Shown: positions 26,201 to 41,200, counted from the stretch's first letter. The stretch is DNA of 64,000 bases from Lateolabrax maculatus (GCA_031216445.1 CM062213.1:14447501-14511500); one strand, 5' to 3'. The notes: generated from the sequence alone by a model not told the origin. Program-made: numbers and translations.

Positions 26201-29200
26201 TGGTCTGCATACTAACAATATCAGTGTGAAAGCCCGCTGACAGTCCAGCTTTGTGAGCATGACAAGGGTGCCGATTCATCAGGGAGGGGGGAAGTTACTT
26301 ACTACATCAGTTCTCATGGTACAAGTTTGCAATATTTCTCTTTGGTTATGTAGCTGTGAGGCAGATGCACAACCACTTTCACTCTGCAGGCGTGCCTGTC
26401 CTTAGTCCTGTTAATAACACAGCTGCAGCAGCTGAATTGAGCGTGTAACCTAGCCTGCGCAGTTCAAAGATGTCTAGGTGGGGGGTAAACATTTCAAAGA
26501 ATCCGGGCCAAGAGAATCGTTATAAGACAAGCGACAACAAACTTGGAATAAGATGAGTTTTCCTGTTCAGTTATTATATGTAATTTCTACAACAAATACA
26601 ATCACTGCTCAAAAACTCTTATGTCTGGAAGGTGATCCAACCCACGTTTTTTCAGTCTTATCTGGATTGGGCACACAGTTTCTCAGTAAATAATTAAAAC
26701 CACGGATCTGCTGTAATGAAAAATTACTGCACTATTCTTGGTGTATTTGGCTATAGCAACTTATTTCCTTTTCCATGTTGCACTGATATACGGCCAATGA
26801 TCAGACTGCCAACTACTTGATCCTCACACAAAGCACGGTTATGCGTTTGTATATTACTTATCATTAAAAGGCCACATAGACCCATTATTCTGCGAAGAAG
26901 GGAAGATTTAGATGGGGCGGTTAATTTGCTAAAGTACTCCATCTACTTTCAGATATGGTTCTTCTTGCCGCAGGAAGTGCAGATCGAAGAGCTGAAATGT
27001 TGAGGAGGAGTTTGTACTGATGTTTCCATGTTCAACAAGTAGATGTTATATTGGCCGATAAAAACGATACTTACTACATTTTTTTAAATAACATTAGCCA
27101 GCAGTGGAAGAATTTTCAGATACTCTTTTTTTGAGTAAACTTAAGAAAAAAAAATCCACAATGTAAGAAGACAAGTAGCGCTAGACTGATAAATCATCTG
27201 GCCGATACATACGCTGGTATTAGTGTGAAGCTACGATTGAACAGAACTAGTTCGTAAACGGCCAGTTTACTTTATCACCTACGCACAGCTGGCCAATCAT
27301 GGTGTGAAGTGGGAATGACTGTTGGATGCCGGTTTTGGAACGTTACAGAATGGTCGGACACACATTGAGAAATTTTAATGAAAATTGAGTTTGATGCAGT
27401 AACTTATTGCTGTCTAGTCAGCAGCAGATAGCTGTGGTAATGTTAGATATGAGGAAGACTGCGCGCAGGGACGTACGTAGGTAGACAGGCAGGTAGGTTA
27501 TCCAATCAATTCATCCGGGCCGAATAAAATGATTGGACAGGCTTATTACAGGCCTGTGACGGCCACATTATTGAGGGATGTAAGAAGAATTTCAACAAAT
27601 GTAACAAAAAATGCTTCGAAGATAAATTCCCTAGCCTGCCTTTAAACATTGGCCAAAATATAATTATTGGAAATTTTTAACTCTTGAATATCACTATTGG
27701 TATCAGCCTAGTATTGGTCAGGCTCTAATTACATGTAATAGTCCTACATGCAAAATTTTACTTGAGCTGAAGTAAAAAAGTAAGGGGTGGCAAAATGTAC
27801 CGTAGTATCAAAAGTAAAAGAACTCGTGTTATAACTTTTATATAAGAGCATATAGTTTGGTGTTACATCATTACTACCTACTGCTACAACCTTTTATACA
27901 AGTATATTTCAAATATAGTACAATAGAAGTAGAAAGTTGCAAAAAATGGAATTAGGTATTGGCATAGCATTGAAGATTCATGCAGATTCCTCCATGACAC
28001 TTCAATGTACAAACCAATTAATCAAACTAAGCTCCAATTCTTTGCACACATTTAAGTGTCTAGGTGAGTTCACAGGCCGGTGTGAGGTCAGACCCTGTAA
28101 GTGTATGTGCTTGCTACATTTCAGACAGTATATGTTCCTAACAGTATCTTGTTTCCTTTTAGTCCCCCCCCCCTTTAGATTTAAATTTGACTTGGATCCC
28201 CTTATCAACTACAACAGTGCTGTATTAATCTGCTGACGGATGTTTTCAGATGTATTGCCATGCTCTATTTGAGCCTCAGGCTATGAATTATGCAGTATAA
28301 GAATGAAGTATATCAAAGTTATACTGAGCAGGCATCTTGTGCTCTCTGACATTTTCCATAAAATGAACGTCCCTGGACCAGCTGTCTCGCTACGGGCGAC
28401 GCAGTGCACTGCACTACTGATTAAACACTTCACATTGGTGCGCATTGACCTCTGTCTGTATTTGTTTGTTTTCCTGCCTTTCTTTTTTCCTGAAGGGTTG
28501 ACTGACAAAAATGTATCTTTTACTCCTGAACCGAATTTCACAGAACACGCAGGGCTCCTCCTCTTCTTACCAGCACACAAGGCCGCGGCGTAGTCATGTG
28601 ATGAGCGAAGAGCAAAAACAAGGGGGTGGTTTGCATTGCTGTGTGAGAGGATGGGTGCTGGGTCACAGTTTCTCTCCCTCTCTTATACTGCAGCTTGTCT
28701 CTCTCTTTCATGGTCATACCAAGGTCACTTGCTCCACTTCAGCCTCTCTGTTTCTTCCCCCTTTTCGTGTTCCGTGTCACTCTGGTGCATCTACAGGGGA
28801 CCGTTCTCTGTTCTCTTTTAGAGAGAACAATGTGGAGGTGAAGGAATGACAGTTATGTAGCAGTATTAATGGGCATAACAGGCAGCTTAGTGCCGAAGTT
28901 TCATTGCTCACCAGGTCAAACAATAATGACATTTAAGTACGTTTATGTTGTTGACGATATACATAATCACTTGTATAAATATGTAATTATTACACATCAT
29001 TTTTGCTAAGCCTCTCCCCTATGCCTTTACCTTCTCGCAAAGCACATAATGCAGTTTACATTGATAATGGAGGCAAATTATCCACTCAAAATTCTTTAAA
29101 ATTAGAACCCTGTAAAGGTATTTAAAAAGTTAGCATCCTCACCAGTTAATGATCCATGTAGTAGAAATGAAAATAAAAGTCACAGTGTTGTTTTTGTATT

Positions 29201-32200
29201 TCAGTGTAGAGCTGGTTAATCCCAGTGTTATTAGGAAAATAAGGAAAAATGTAAGACACTGTTTAGCTGCTGATGTTACACACTGGGACAAGCAAGTCAG
29301 AGATTAGATTTATGCGTTATTGTTCTTCAAACAGTATGTTTCATTTTTTACGTTATAAGAGAAAAGGCTTTTAGACAGAGAACTTACCAGTGTGTTTGAC
29401 ATAACGCTGTCTCAGATAACATGTTAGCCAGGAGTTTCTAGAGTGTTAACTTCCCCAACTCCAATAAGCAGAACAGAGATCCTAACGTTAAACTAAACTC
29501 TGTTGCCTAGTAGCTTCCAGGACTAGCTCTCGTTGTGGATGTGGAAGTCATTCACAGGGTTTTTTTAAACGTTTTAAACCTGTAATCCCACAAAATAATG
29601 TAGTAGGAAATGTCCCAGGCCTTGAACATAACGCCAGGTTACTACTGTAGGTAGTAGTTGCTCTTATAGCTTTGGTTTTGCAATGTCTAAATACAAAACC
29701 AAACCACCATCCATGCTTTTTATATACTGAGTATCGCTCTTACTACAGCTTTACTACAGTGTATATATGACATTTTCTGATAAGTACCCCATATGCATTG
29801 CACAACTGTGATGCCAATGCTTTTCCGTTGGCTGCATAGTGCAGCTGTCTGCCATGTTCAAAGTCACTGTGTAGGATGTTTTGATTGGAGGTTAACCTGA
29901 GAGAAAATAATAATATTAAACTTAATTATGTTTGGTGGATTGAGCTACAGCAGTGTTATTACTTTAAAGGAAAAATGTTTGACAGTGAAATCAATTTGTC
30001 AGTTAACACAATGAGTAATGCAGATGTCTAAAAGTGCAGATTTCATGGGTCTGATGGAAGGAAAAAGTAGCAGTGAAGTCTGTAATAGCACGGTTTCATT
30101 TGGCACACTGCGGACTACATGCTGTGGTCTGTGTGAATAAAAAGTACAACATTAATACAATTTTAAGTGTAATTTTTGTCTCTAAATGAAAGGTTGTAAA
30201 ATTATACGACTTCACTGTTAACTTCCTGTTGAGAACCACAGACCAATTATCCTGCTACTTTACCCTTCTACTTGAGTTACAGTATGGGACAAAATCATTT
30301 TGTGCCAGGGATGGTTTGGCTTGAGTTAAGTGTGCGTGCCGTGCGTGTGCGGTGTGGTATATACTGTATACATAATGTGTGTGTGTAGAGTCGGTTAATG
30401 GGAGTGTGCGAGCAGAGAGCTACTTGTTATTCCATGTGGGTTTTGATTTCCCTCCCAGAGGAGAGGAGGGACACATCCGGTATCACTACTGAGAGGGACT
30501 GCTGCACTGTGTCTGTGTGGGGGGGAAAGACGAGAGACAAGCAGACGATAGAAAAGGAGGGAAGAGGATGGAGAGGAAGAAAGATATTTATCTATCTATT
30601 TATCTATCTAAGCTTCTAATTTATTGATCATACATGCATGATTCAGAATATTTTCCACTGTCTCTGAGATGTAAATCAAATTCTTATCTTGTATCTTGTA
30701 TTTATTTGGCATTTCAATTAATCTTAATCCTCCTTTCTGTCTGGGTTTCTTTTCTTTCTCTTTTTTTTTTTGATAGTGATCAGGGCAAAGATCTCTGGAG
30801 AGAAGATTGTGTCTCCTAGCAACAGCTCCTCACCTTACATGAAGATGATCCAATATGAAATAAAAATGATCAAGGTGAGATCTCTGGACTGCTGGTGCAG
30901 ACATACATCATTTTTACAGTTTATGCGACTGTGTATAGCTCTATTTTTTATGTGGTTAGTTATTTGTCTGCACTAACAATCATCTCATACATTTCTGAAA
31001 TGTGTCTATGGTTGATGACATTAAAACACAAGAAAAGTCTAGTCTGAATGATCCCAATGTGTGCAAATATCTGTCTCCACTTGACCATATGGGTTTAATA
31101 ATGTGAATGAATACTGTGTGGGACTATGAGCTCTGGTTAAAAGTGTCTGTTAAATATCCTAAATGTATATTGTTTGCTTTACATCCAGTTTTATTTCTAC
31201 ATTTTGAAATTGACTTCACATCCGTTTGATGACGGAGGCATTAAGACACAGTATATATTATTATAGTTATATTTTTGGGACATTATTGTTATTCTTGCTT
31301 ACATTGCTGCCATGTATACTGTATTTAATTTGCATTAGGCCAAGATTATACCTTCCCCCTTTCTTTAAACTATAACCTCTCCACTCTTTTGTCCCTGTAT
31401 GTTTCTGTATCCAGATGTTCAAAGGTTTTGACAAGGCCAAGGATATCCAGTATGTGTACACTCCGGTCTTCTCCTCTCTGTGTGGAGTCAAACTGGACTC
31501 CAACAACAAAGCAGGGTATCTGCTTTCAGGTACATTATGCAATGGTCAGTTTTATATATACACTTTCAGTAGGTCAAAGCAGCAGAAAGTCCAACAAAAG
31601 GTGACACCATGTAAAGTAAGATCGGTACATCAGTGTTGTTTCAGGAGGAATATACAGCAGAGTGATTTTCTGTTCCAAATGGCTTTTCTTTTAATGGAAT
31701 AGTTCAAAATTTTGGGAAATACACTTATTTCCAAAGGTCCAATGAACACCTTATATCTTGTTTGTTAAATTCATACAAAAACCAAGAATCAGGCCAGATA
31801 TTTTCCCCTATTTCAAGTTTCTGTGCTAAGCTATCTGCACAGACATGAGAGAGGTATCCATCTTCTCATATAACTCTCGGCAAGTAAGCAAATATTTGTA
31901 TTTCTGAATATGTCAAGACATATCTTTTAACAAGCAGATGTGTTGTAAACATTGTAAAATATTAGTCATAATTATATCACGCAACGCAAACGCTATTATC
32001 AGTGAACTAAAGTTCACTAATGAAACTTTTAGCTATTTAAAAAAATAAAAAATTGTGTTGTGATGTCACTAAACAGGAAGTATGTGGAGTGATGGGAGAA
32101 TTTCTATTGGCCAGTGTGACCTGGTAGAGTCCTGGGACAACTTGTCACTGTCACAGAAGAAGAATCTCAACTACAGATACCAGATGGGCTGTGAATGCAG

Positions 32201-35200
32201 AGTGAGTAAGGACTGTTCATTCTCTATTCCTACATATTTATCTTTGTCTCACTTATCTATCTGTCTGAGAGATGCCTAAAAAATAAAATAAAAAAAATAA
32301 TAATAAAAAGCAACAGAGCTGATATTGCAAAAAGATCACTCATCTTATTCCTCACTGTTGCTCAAACTTTGTTTCCATTTCGGAACAAAAGGTTTTCAAG
32401 TGTGTGGTGATCTTTTTTTTTTTCCGGTCTATAGAGACACTGCAGTTGAAAAAACAAAACTCTTATTTATAACACAGGGAAGGAATCAAAAACTCTTCTC
32501 TCCTCAGATCAACACCTGTTACACAGTGCCGTGTGCGTCCACAGGAGAAAACGAGTGCTTGTGGACTGACTGGCTGCTGGATAACAGCCTAAATGGTGAG
32601 CAGGCTCGACAGTACGCCTGTATCCGCCGCTCTGACACAACCTGTAGCTGGTACCGGGGTGGACCTCCACCTGAGAAAGACTTCCTGGACATGACTGACC
32701 CTTGACCTGTAATTCTGACATTCATTTTACTCCATCTCACTCCTGCAAAGTCCCCAAGAAACATTTCCTGCTTTTGCGTGAGTAGCTCAAATTTGGCTTG
32801 CAAAGTAGCAACGGATTTCATTGAAACAATTGGCAGATTCTTACATTCAAGGGAGATTTTGACCCAACTTTGAGCTTCTGTTAGCAGAGTTCAGGTGGTT
32901 GCTACAGCAATGCTAGGAACATTTTCATAAACTGCAGGGGCTTTCAACATTCCTCTGACTCATTTTCTCACTCTCACACATTCCACTTCACTTGCTGTTT
33001 TCAGCAGAATAAGAATAGCAGCAGACCATCCACTGCAAATTATTCACCCCAGAGTGAATCTTTTCTTAATTTCTGACGGCCTGATGGTAGATGCATAACC
33101 TTGGCAAATACTGAAGATCTCATATTTGTTTATGTATAACTTACAATAGGTTACGTAGTAATTTAGGTTATGCATTTACTGAAAGAAGTATAGGGAAGTT
33201 GGACATTTACCGAAAAACAATAGCAGAAAAATAGCAGACAAAAGCTTCCACAATCTTGCTTTGCAAAGTCTACTTTACATACCGTAAACAAATCTTCTGT
33301 GCACTCAATTTTGGCAGGTAGACTTCAGCACTGCCACATTTTCCCCACACATTCAGGTGTTGAACTTTTACCTTTATATATGATGGAATAACTGTCCCAT
33401 GCAAATTAAAATGCACTGTACATATATCGAACAAAGCAACACCAGACAATCCCCAATGAATTATATTTTGACAAAATCTGACACATTAATTATATACGAC
33501 CATAATTCTTGTACATCTAAATCGTCCCAGTTTATACTCTCAAATTACTGAGAATGTAAATATTGTACTTCAGTGAGAATTAACATTTTAAAGGCTAACC
33601 GGATCTTGTCTTATAGCATAGAAGTTGTTTTGTGTGTTTAGTTTCCTTGGTTGAACTCTGTACTATTTCCTGTGCCAAAAATCTAATCCAGCGCTTTAAC
33701 AACAGCACTGCCACCTGTAGACGCCAAGCCACCTCTCCTTAGAGGAAATGATGTAACAGGACATGGTTCAATTCGCCTTTTTTTAACCCCTTCAAAACAG
33801 GAAGTGGATTATCCTCAATGTTCAAGTTTAAGAAAAGATAGTAAGAAACTTTGGCACAAGACGTTAACCAACAAAAAGAGAAATAACTGATATTCATGAA
33901 TGAGCTATGATTAGTGATTTAATAGTTGTTATATAGGCATTATTTAATATAATGATTTATTAAAAGACCCAGATCTGAATTGACCCCTGTCTTGTTACTG
34001 GTCTACTTCACTGAAGTCATACAGATTAAAATGAATTATCATTTGCTATCTTCATGCATGAGCCACTATTTAAATGTGGGTCTCATTCAAAACTAAAATA
34101 TTTAAATTTAACCTGCACAATGCAGTAATTTGCCTGATATGTTTGAAGCATACAATACTGAAATATGTTAATTAAATTTAGACTTTCATGACTGATATGA
34201 TAATAATACATTATAACTGTATGGCTTTAGTGAAGCATTATCAAACAATTTCATGTTTGTTTTATACTGAAAGAATTGTTTGGGTTTGTATTTATGTCTC
34301 TGTTTCTGTCTAAATAGAGTTTTCTATTTACATGTACCAAAAAAGATTGTATATAAAATGTCTCAATGGAAATGTTTGGCCTTGACTCTTTTTTCGTCTC
34401 TTCAGTAACAAGATGGGTTTTTTTTAAAGTACTTTTTTACAGTAACATGGAATTTTTAAAAAAATGTTATGGTTTTTTTGAGAGCTTGCAAACAGTTTCT
34501 GCTGTTATGGAATATCTCTAATAAGCAGGAAAAGTTTAAGCACATCTCCTAATGACAAAACACTCAACAGAGCACAGTAGATATTTATTATACTTCACCA
34601 CTATAGTACTGCGTATTTTCAGCTTTGTGGTTAACACTGAAAGCTGTGTATTTTTTTATGCTAGAAATATACTATTGTGTTTTGTAAATGAATGCAAAAT
34701 AAAATATTTAATATATTCTCTATTTTACCAGTGATATCTTGAAATCTACAGTAATTGGCAGACAACATTGTCTCCTGCTTTTAGAAAGCGTTTCACTGCC
34801 CTGAGACAAACTGTGAATTTGCTGCAGGGTAACTGACAATAAACAATGTGTAAACATAAAAATAAAAAACAATCTTACCATGTCTTTGTAGTTGGGGTAG
34901 AAAGTCTGATCAATGAGAGGGAACTTATCTGAACCCAGCCTCTTCTGGTTATTGACCAGCTGGGAAAACTGGTGGAAAGGAGGAAAATAGAAAGAGAGAA
35001 ACACAGCAAGATGGAGTCAAGTGCAAATTGAACAAGGGTAGTTGAATGAGTGTATTGTGTATTATAACACATAAGACAGTGTCGAACAGTTACATTATTC
35101 ATGTAGTAATAATCAATGTCAGTGTAGTGTTTTTTAAACTGTGCTTGGAGCCATGGAAAGTCAAATGAGAATGACAAAAAATCATCCAAATCTTTCCATA

Positions 35201-38200
35201 TCTGTGTAATGTACCGTATAGTGAATAAAATACTTTATAGGTTGTTGCAGGTTGTTGTTGTGTAAATTAGCATTGCTGAAATTGCTTACAGCCCAAGGTT
35301 TGTCACAGAGGTTGTAGATGGAGTCCAGAGAGTTGACTGAGGGGACACCCGCGTACTGCAGACCGATGATCAAATTCCTAAAATCCTCGTTCTGGGCCAT
35401 GCTGAAGGCGTGCTGGCGCACCAAGACAAAGTCAGGCTTGAAAGACCTGGTGGGAGAGCAGCAGAGGAAAGAAAAAAGAAATGAAGGTTGAAATAAGAAT
35501 ACATTTACATTTCTAGTTTTACTGTACCTCACTTACATCACCATTTCCTCATACAGCGTGTATTGTTACAAATAATCTAAATAATTTTATTTTGTGAATA
35601 TGTGACTCTGACCTGAGTCACTTCACAATTTCAGGCAGAAGGGTCAAAGTCTCTTTATTTGATAAAAACAGACACTTTTGGATGGCAAATGTCATTGACA
35701 TGCATTTTTGCGTGGAAGAAAAAACAGATGCATTAAAAGAAAAATCCACAAAACCACAAGTGAAATGAAGAATATTTGTTTTTTTCCACTGAGGATGCTG
35801 TGGCAGTGGGGGAATAAGTCTGTCTGGCCACACTAAAATTGGACTGAGAAAAAGAGACAATGGAGTGGTCATATCTCTCGTTTTAGAATGGATCATCTGT
35901 GAAGGATTGTTACTAAGCACGTTTTGGATTGCTAAATCAAAGAAAAGAGAATCTTATTTTTCCTGCCATGCTAATTAACTAACTATTTAAACTTATGGCG
36001 TTATAATAAATAACTTTAAAAGCAGCCCTATATCAGTGGAAAATCTATCTATGACATGAATATTATCATTCATAAGTGTGACCTGCATGTTTGAAACTTT
36101 GTTTCTCTGTCCTGCTTTCTGCCAGAATATACATATTTCACCTCTTCTAAAGTTTTGTTCTAAAATGTGACATTCACTATTTAAAAAATATAAATTAAAG
36201 AAATACTTCTCATTAGTGGTCAAAGCTTTGTTATAGTTTTATGCACCCCTCCTGCACCACTGTGCTCTGGTGAGCAGGAGGAGCCGATCATGTTCCCTCT
36301 TCTGCAACCACACAGTTGAGAGGGTTGAAATGAGTTTTGCTTCAGTTGGAGCTTCACCCTGGATTTCTATATTGCATTTATGGTTGTACTTTTTTGTGTA
36401 CAATCTTTGTTTCAAGTGAAAATAGACAGAAACACTTTAACAAAATTGAGCATTGAATCTTGAGCAAAATGACTGATGACTGTTCATGTTTTATTGCATT
36501 ACTTAGTAAGACAATAACAGATTCTGTAGCGGGGGATGGCCGTAGAGATAATTAACCCAACACAATATCTCTAGTAGACATACACTGTACAGTGTCTCTT
36601 AGGGAGGATGTTAAAATAACTCTTACTCTTAGTTGCCAAACTTCTTCAGAATTACATGGATGTCAAATAAACACAAAAATAATGATGTATTCGGGCACAT
36701 TGCTGGTGCAAAAGTAAAGGTCTGTCCACCACCTCAGAGACTTGGGGTCGATTCCCTGTCGATGTACCACTTGCGTACCAACAAACAAAACTGGCCATGT
36801 TTGTCACTGTCGCTGCACTAATGGTCCCTTCTGATTGGTCAGAATTTGTCTTGTTTTATTTCAAGTATTGATACAAAAAAAAAAGGATCAGTCTCACATT
36901 AGATCACATTCTGCTTCTCTGCTGTGCCAGGTAAGTCTCTCTGTATTTCACAGTATACCGTAGTCTTAAATCTGGTGTCTGTGACACGTTAGTCTCCCCT
37001 GCATGATAGTATATTAGGAGACTGACTGTCAGTTGTTTCAAAACAGCATATGTTAAAGTGAGAAGCCAGCAGCCACAGAAGTTATGATGGGAGAAAAGGA
37101 GGAAGTGAGGTCACGTTGTAATAGAGTGACAAAGTCTGCGTAGGGAGGAAGTCGGGGTGGATGAGGTAACTAAACGTGGGAGGTGGTAGTTAGTTTCCTA
37201 CCAACAGTCAACACTTTTTTAAAAGCGTGACCACAATCCGTCCTTAACCGCGTGTGTATAATATATCTAACCATGACAATGAACTCTATTGAAGAATCTG
37301 ACCTTCAAAACTTGAGAGAAAATGGGAGATGAATCTTCGCAAATAAAAAGAAAACAAAGACTAAATGGCAAAAATCAATACGTCTCAAGTTTGGGGTTTT
37401 AATTACAATTTTGTAGGATTTTTATGATTTTTGTTTTACTTTAAAATGTGCTCCAGGACATTCATAGCCCCAGGGCTAGAGTAATGTTAAGACGCCCCTG
37501 CCAGCAAGTTAAAGGCAAAAACAATATTCAGTGCAGTTCAGCTCAGTGAAAGGTTGACGGTGATAGGGCATGACTCCTGTTATTTTTCCTTTTGTCTCCG
37601 AATGCGCGTGTGAGAGAGGGGGGAATGTGAGGAAAAGCAGAGAGGGAGAGGTATGAGAGAGGAGAGAAAAAATACAGGGTAAAAGAGATGTAGAGAAGAG
37701 TGAAAGAAAAGAGACACAGAGAGAGAAAAAACTGGCACAGTGTGACCACCACCAGCTCTTCATGCACTGAGAATACTAATCAGACAGTCCAAGAAACTAA
37801 AAAAGACTCTGGTGGAGAGGACACAGCAATTAATGTGACTGTAATCTCTTCATTGCTGACAGTAGGCTGTAAAGATCAACATGGTCTTCAGTCTCAATTT
37901 AATACTCTGAGTCACGGCCAACCCACGGCCACCCGAACTAACTGTCACTTGCAGTTGTAACTGTGCACTTTTTTTTTTTTTTTTTTTACAATTTTTTACC
38001 CAATGCCCTGAAACAAAGTGAGGGTGCACTCCAGCTAATGTCAGCATCTTAACATGCTAAATATTGTAACATGCTGATAAGCAGATGTTGTGTTTACCAC
38101 GTTCACTGTCTTGGTTTAGTGTGTGAGCATGCAAACATTTGCTAATTAATTGCTGCTAATTACCTGCTGCCTACATATAAATACTCACTAGTGCACTTAC

Positions 38201-41200
38201 TGTGGATCAATCTGCAGCTGAAAATAGTCCCTAACAAAAGTACCATTGGCTCTTGTTTGAGTATGTTGCTAAAAACTACAGTGCCCAGCTGGAACAAAGT
38301 GGTTTAGATTTTTTCAGGGGATTTGTTAACGAGAGGATAAAACTTTAATCTGTAACACATATTTCTCATAACTTGTAGGACATAGTATAGTGTTTCATCT
38401 TTTTGCTGTTTTTACTCAATATTTGTTCTTTAACAATACTAATACTAAAAGATAAAAAGTGACAAAAGATAAGAATAGAGTTATGAGGAGCTGAGGACAG
38501 CGTAGTGACATGCTCCGAGTCTGGAAAAGATTACATCTTCTTCAGGGTGAGGGTTACTTAGCAACACACTGACCGAGAGCATTTAGCAAAATCACTGCTT
38601 TGACTTGAAATCGATGGGCAGAGTGCAATTACAGAGACAAATGTAGATAGTTAAAAACGTCCAAGTCTGAAAAGCCTACAATATATTCAAACAGGGAGAC
38701 AACAAGACAGACTGAATTACGTTGTAAACCTATTAACTTCTCCACAGCAAGTCAAGTGGGTGAGACTGAGGTCTATGGGCGGCTCAGATGACATGATGTT
38801 TTACAAAAAAAAAAATGCTTCTAGACATGAAACTGTCAGAACAGGTGAATGTGAATCATTCTGTCTACTGCAATGAAAAGAGGTTTCCCTGAATCCACAC
38901 CATCTTAGGCAATGGTCACTGTTGACTGCATGTTTGTGTGTGGGCATGTGGGGACCAACCCCTCATAAAGTATAATTACAGGGCAGAGATCCTGATTATC
39001 AGGCTGAGGCTGCCTTCTTCATTTCCTGTCGGTTTTGTTGGTTGGTTAGCAGTGGGAGTCACAGTCTTGCTTAATCACTTGCCGTCTTCGGCTGACACAC
39101 TGGTGTCTGTGTCAGTGTGGTCTGTGGTGTGTGAGTGGGTCCGCGTGATTGTCTAGTTTACAGTAAGTTCACATGTTTGTAAGCAGAGCTTCTGCGCCAG
39201 TCTGTGGGTAATGATTGTGTTCATACGCCTCTGCCCTTTTTCCACTGATCAAGGCTTAAAGTAAACAAGTATATTTATTATTAGCAGGAGTTTTTTCTGT
39301 CCAATCTCACTAAAAAGTTTTTGGATCATCATTAATGATGCATAAACATGGTCCAGCAGCCATATGCTGGGGTTTTAAAAATGTATGTAAGTCTTCTTTT
39401 TGTTCTTTGTTCTTTTACTTTTAATGGTTCATGTCAGGCTTGTATTTCTTGGTTGTATTTGGAGATTGTGGGTTTTAGTAATTTAGCTCTAAGAGTAGAA
39501 CATTCATTTCATACATCACGGGTACTATGCAAGGGCTTGAAAACGGATGTGTATCTTTTCTACTTTGTGAGAACCAAATGTCCTTGAAAAAAGACCCGGC
39601 TTTATTTCAGGGCTAGGTTTAGGTTCAGGTTTGTATTTCTAAATTGTATTCTGGGATTGTAGATAACATAACATTGATTTAGCCCTAAGAGAATAATTAA
39701 TATTATGCCCAATCAGGAGCACTAAACTGGACTTTAAATATTGATGAGAGTCCATGTGTTCTTATATTATATTATATTATTAAAATTCTAATCAATTTAA
39801 AATACTTTATTAGTCCCTCAAAGGGGAATTTGAGGTATGCAAATACAGACAAAAAACATTCACACACTAAAAGGCAATCTAAAAATATGAAATATGATAA
39901 TGTAAGAAAAGAGTTGAAATACATAAGTAAAACATAAGTGTTAATGGCAGTGGTCAATCGTAACATGAAGGCATAGTATGTCAAACAGTGCAAATGCATT
40001 TCTCAATCGAAAAAAATAGTAACATTAACTCCAAAAGCAGACATTTTTGTGAGGACAGATTGTAGTTTATAAACAAGCAATAAAATAATTGCAAAACCAA
40101 GAGCATGCTGCTCTTGTACCTTTTGGTGGCCAAATGTGTTTGCAGAAATAGTAAAATTCATCTCCAAAGCAAGGACACCTTTGTAAGGACAGAGGATGAG
40201 GTCCATCTGGTAGGTTAGGGAGTGAGATTAGGTTTGTATTTTTTTAAATTAATTTTACTGTTCGTATCTGGATAGCAGGAAAGAAAAAGTTATAGAAGGG
40301 TATAACAATTTGGGGTTAGGGTTAAGGTGGATTCGACTCAAAGTTGACACAGTTTGATCTTCTCTGAAGCTTAGAAGAACTGATGTCTGTATGTGAGTGT
40401 GTTTCTGAATGCGGTGCTGACCTGATCACTTTGGTCCCGCCCCTGATGACCTGCATGTCCACGTTACAGGTGCCATTCGAATGTGAGATGAGGTTGACCT
40501 CTGAGAACTCAGCCTACGAGGATGGAAAGAGGACACAAGACAGTTTCATCAGCTATCCACATGAACAATACACATGAATCGTATTTAATGGTAAATGTCA
40601 TATTGTAATTGAACATGTCAATTTTGTAAATGGTTCCTAGTCCTTTAAATAAACAACTGTCTTGTACATGAGATTCTATCTCATATTCAAGTGTTAGCAT
40701 ATCAGATAATATATATATATGATTATATTCTCAATTTATTGTAGAAGATTAGGTGTAATATTTAACTCTATTCCATAATTATAAATATTTTCATAATTTT
40801 TATATCATTTGAACTGATGACTTGTACTGGGAACAAAACAAACTGTAATTACTTTCTCTTTTAACCTTACTTTGCCAAAACAGGGAAAGAATATGACAAG
40901 AAACACTTGTAATGATTGGGATATAAACAAATACATATTATTGTTTACATAAATCATATTGTTATTCTAGTAAAATAATGCATGTACTCTTGATTTGGTG
41001 TGGTTGCAAGCATAGTGAGGATTTCTTTGTGACTCAGAGCTGCCGACTTCTGTCTCCTCTGGTGCCTATTTTCATTTCTGTGGTGAGGCTTGAGGTTGTA
41101 ATTTAACTGTCAACATCTATTAGGTGTGAAACTGTTCGGTGTGAAACCCCAGAGAACAGTCATTTCCAATGCAATAACCAAGTATTGCAAAATGTTTTTT

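Noticed and set aside
26338..26362. A stretch similar to miR-9 (TTTGGTTATGTAGCTGTG)
   Set aside because: The downstream sequence does not contain the complementary star arm, so no precursor hairpin forms; there are several mismatches. Probably chance.
36730..36760. tRNA B-box-like GGGGTCGATTCCC
   Set aside because: No A box or cloverleaf upstream; at most a relic of a tRNA-derived SINE.
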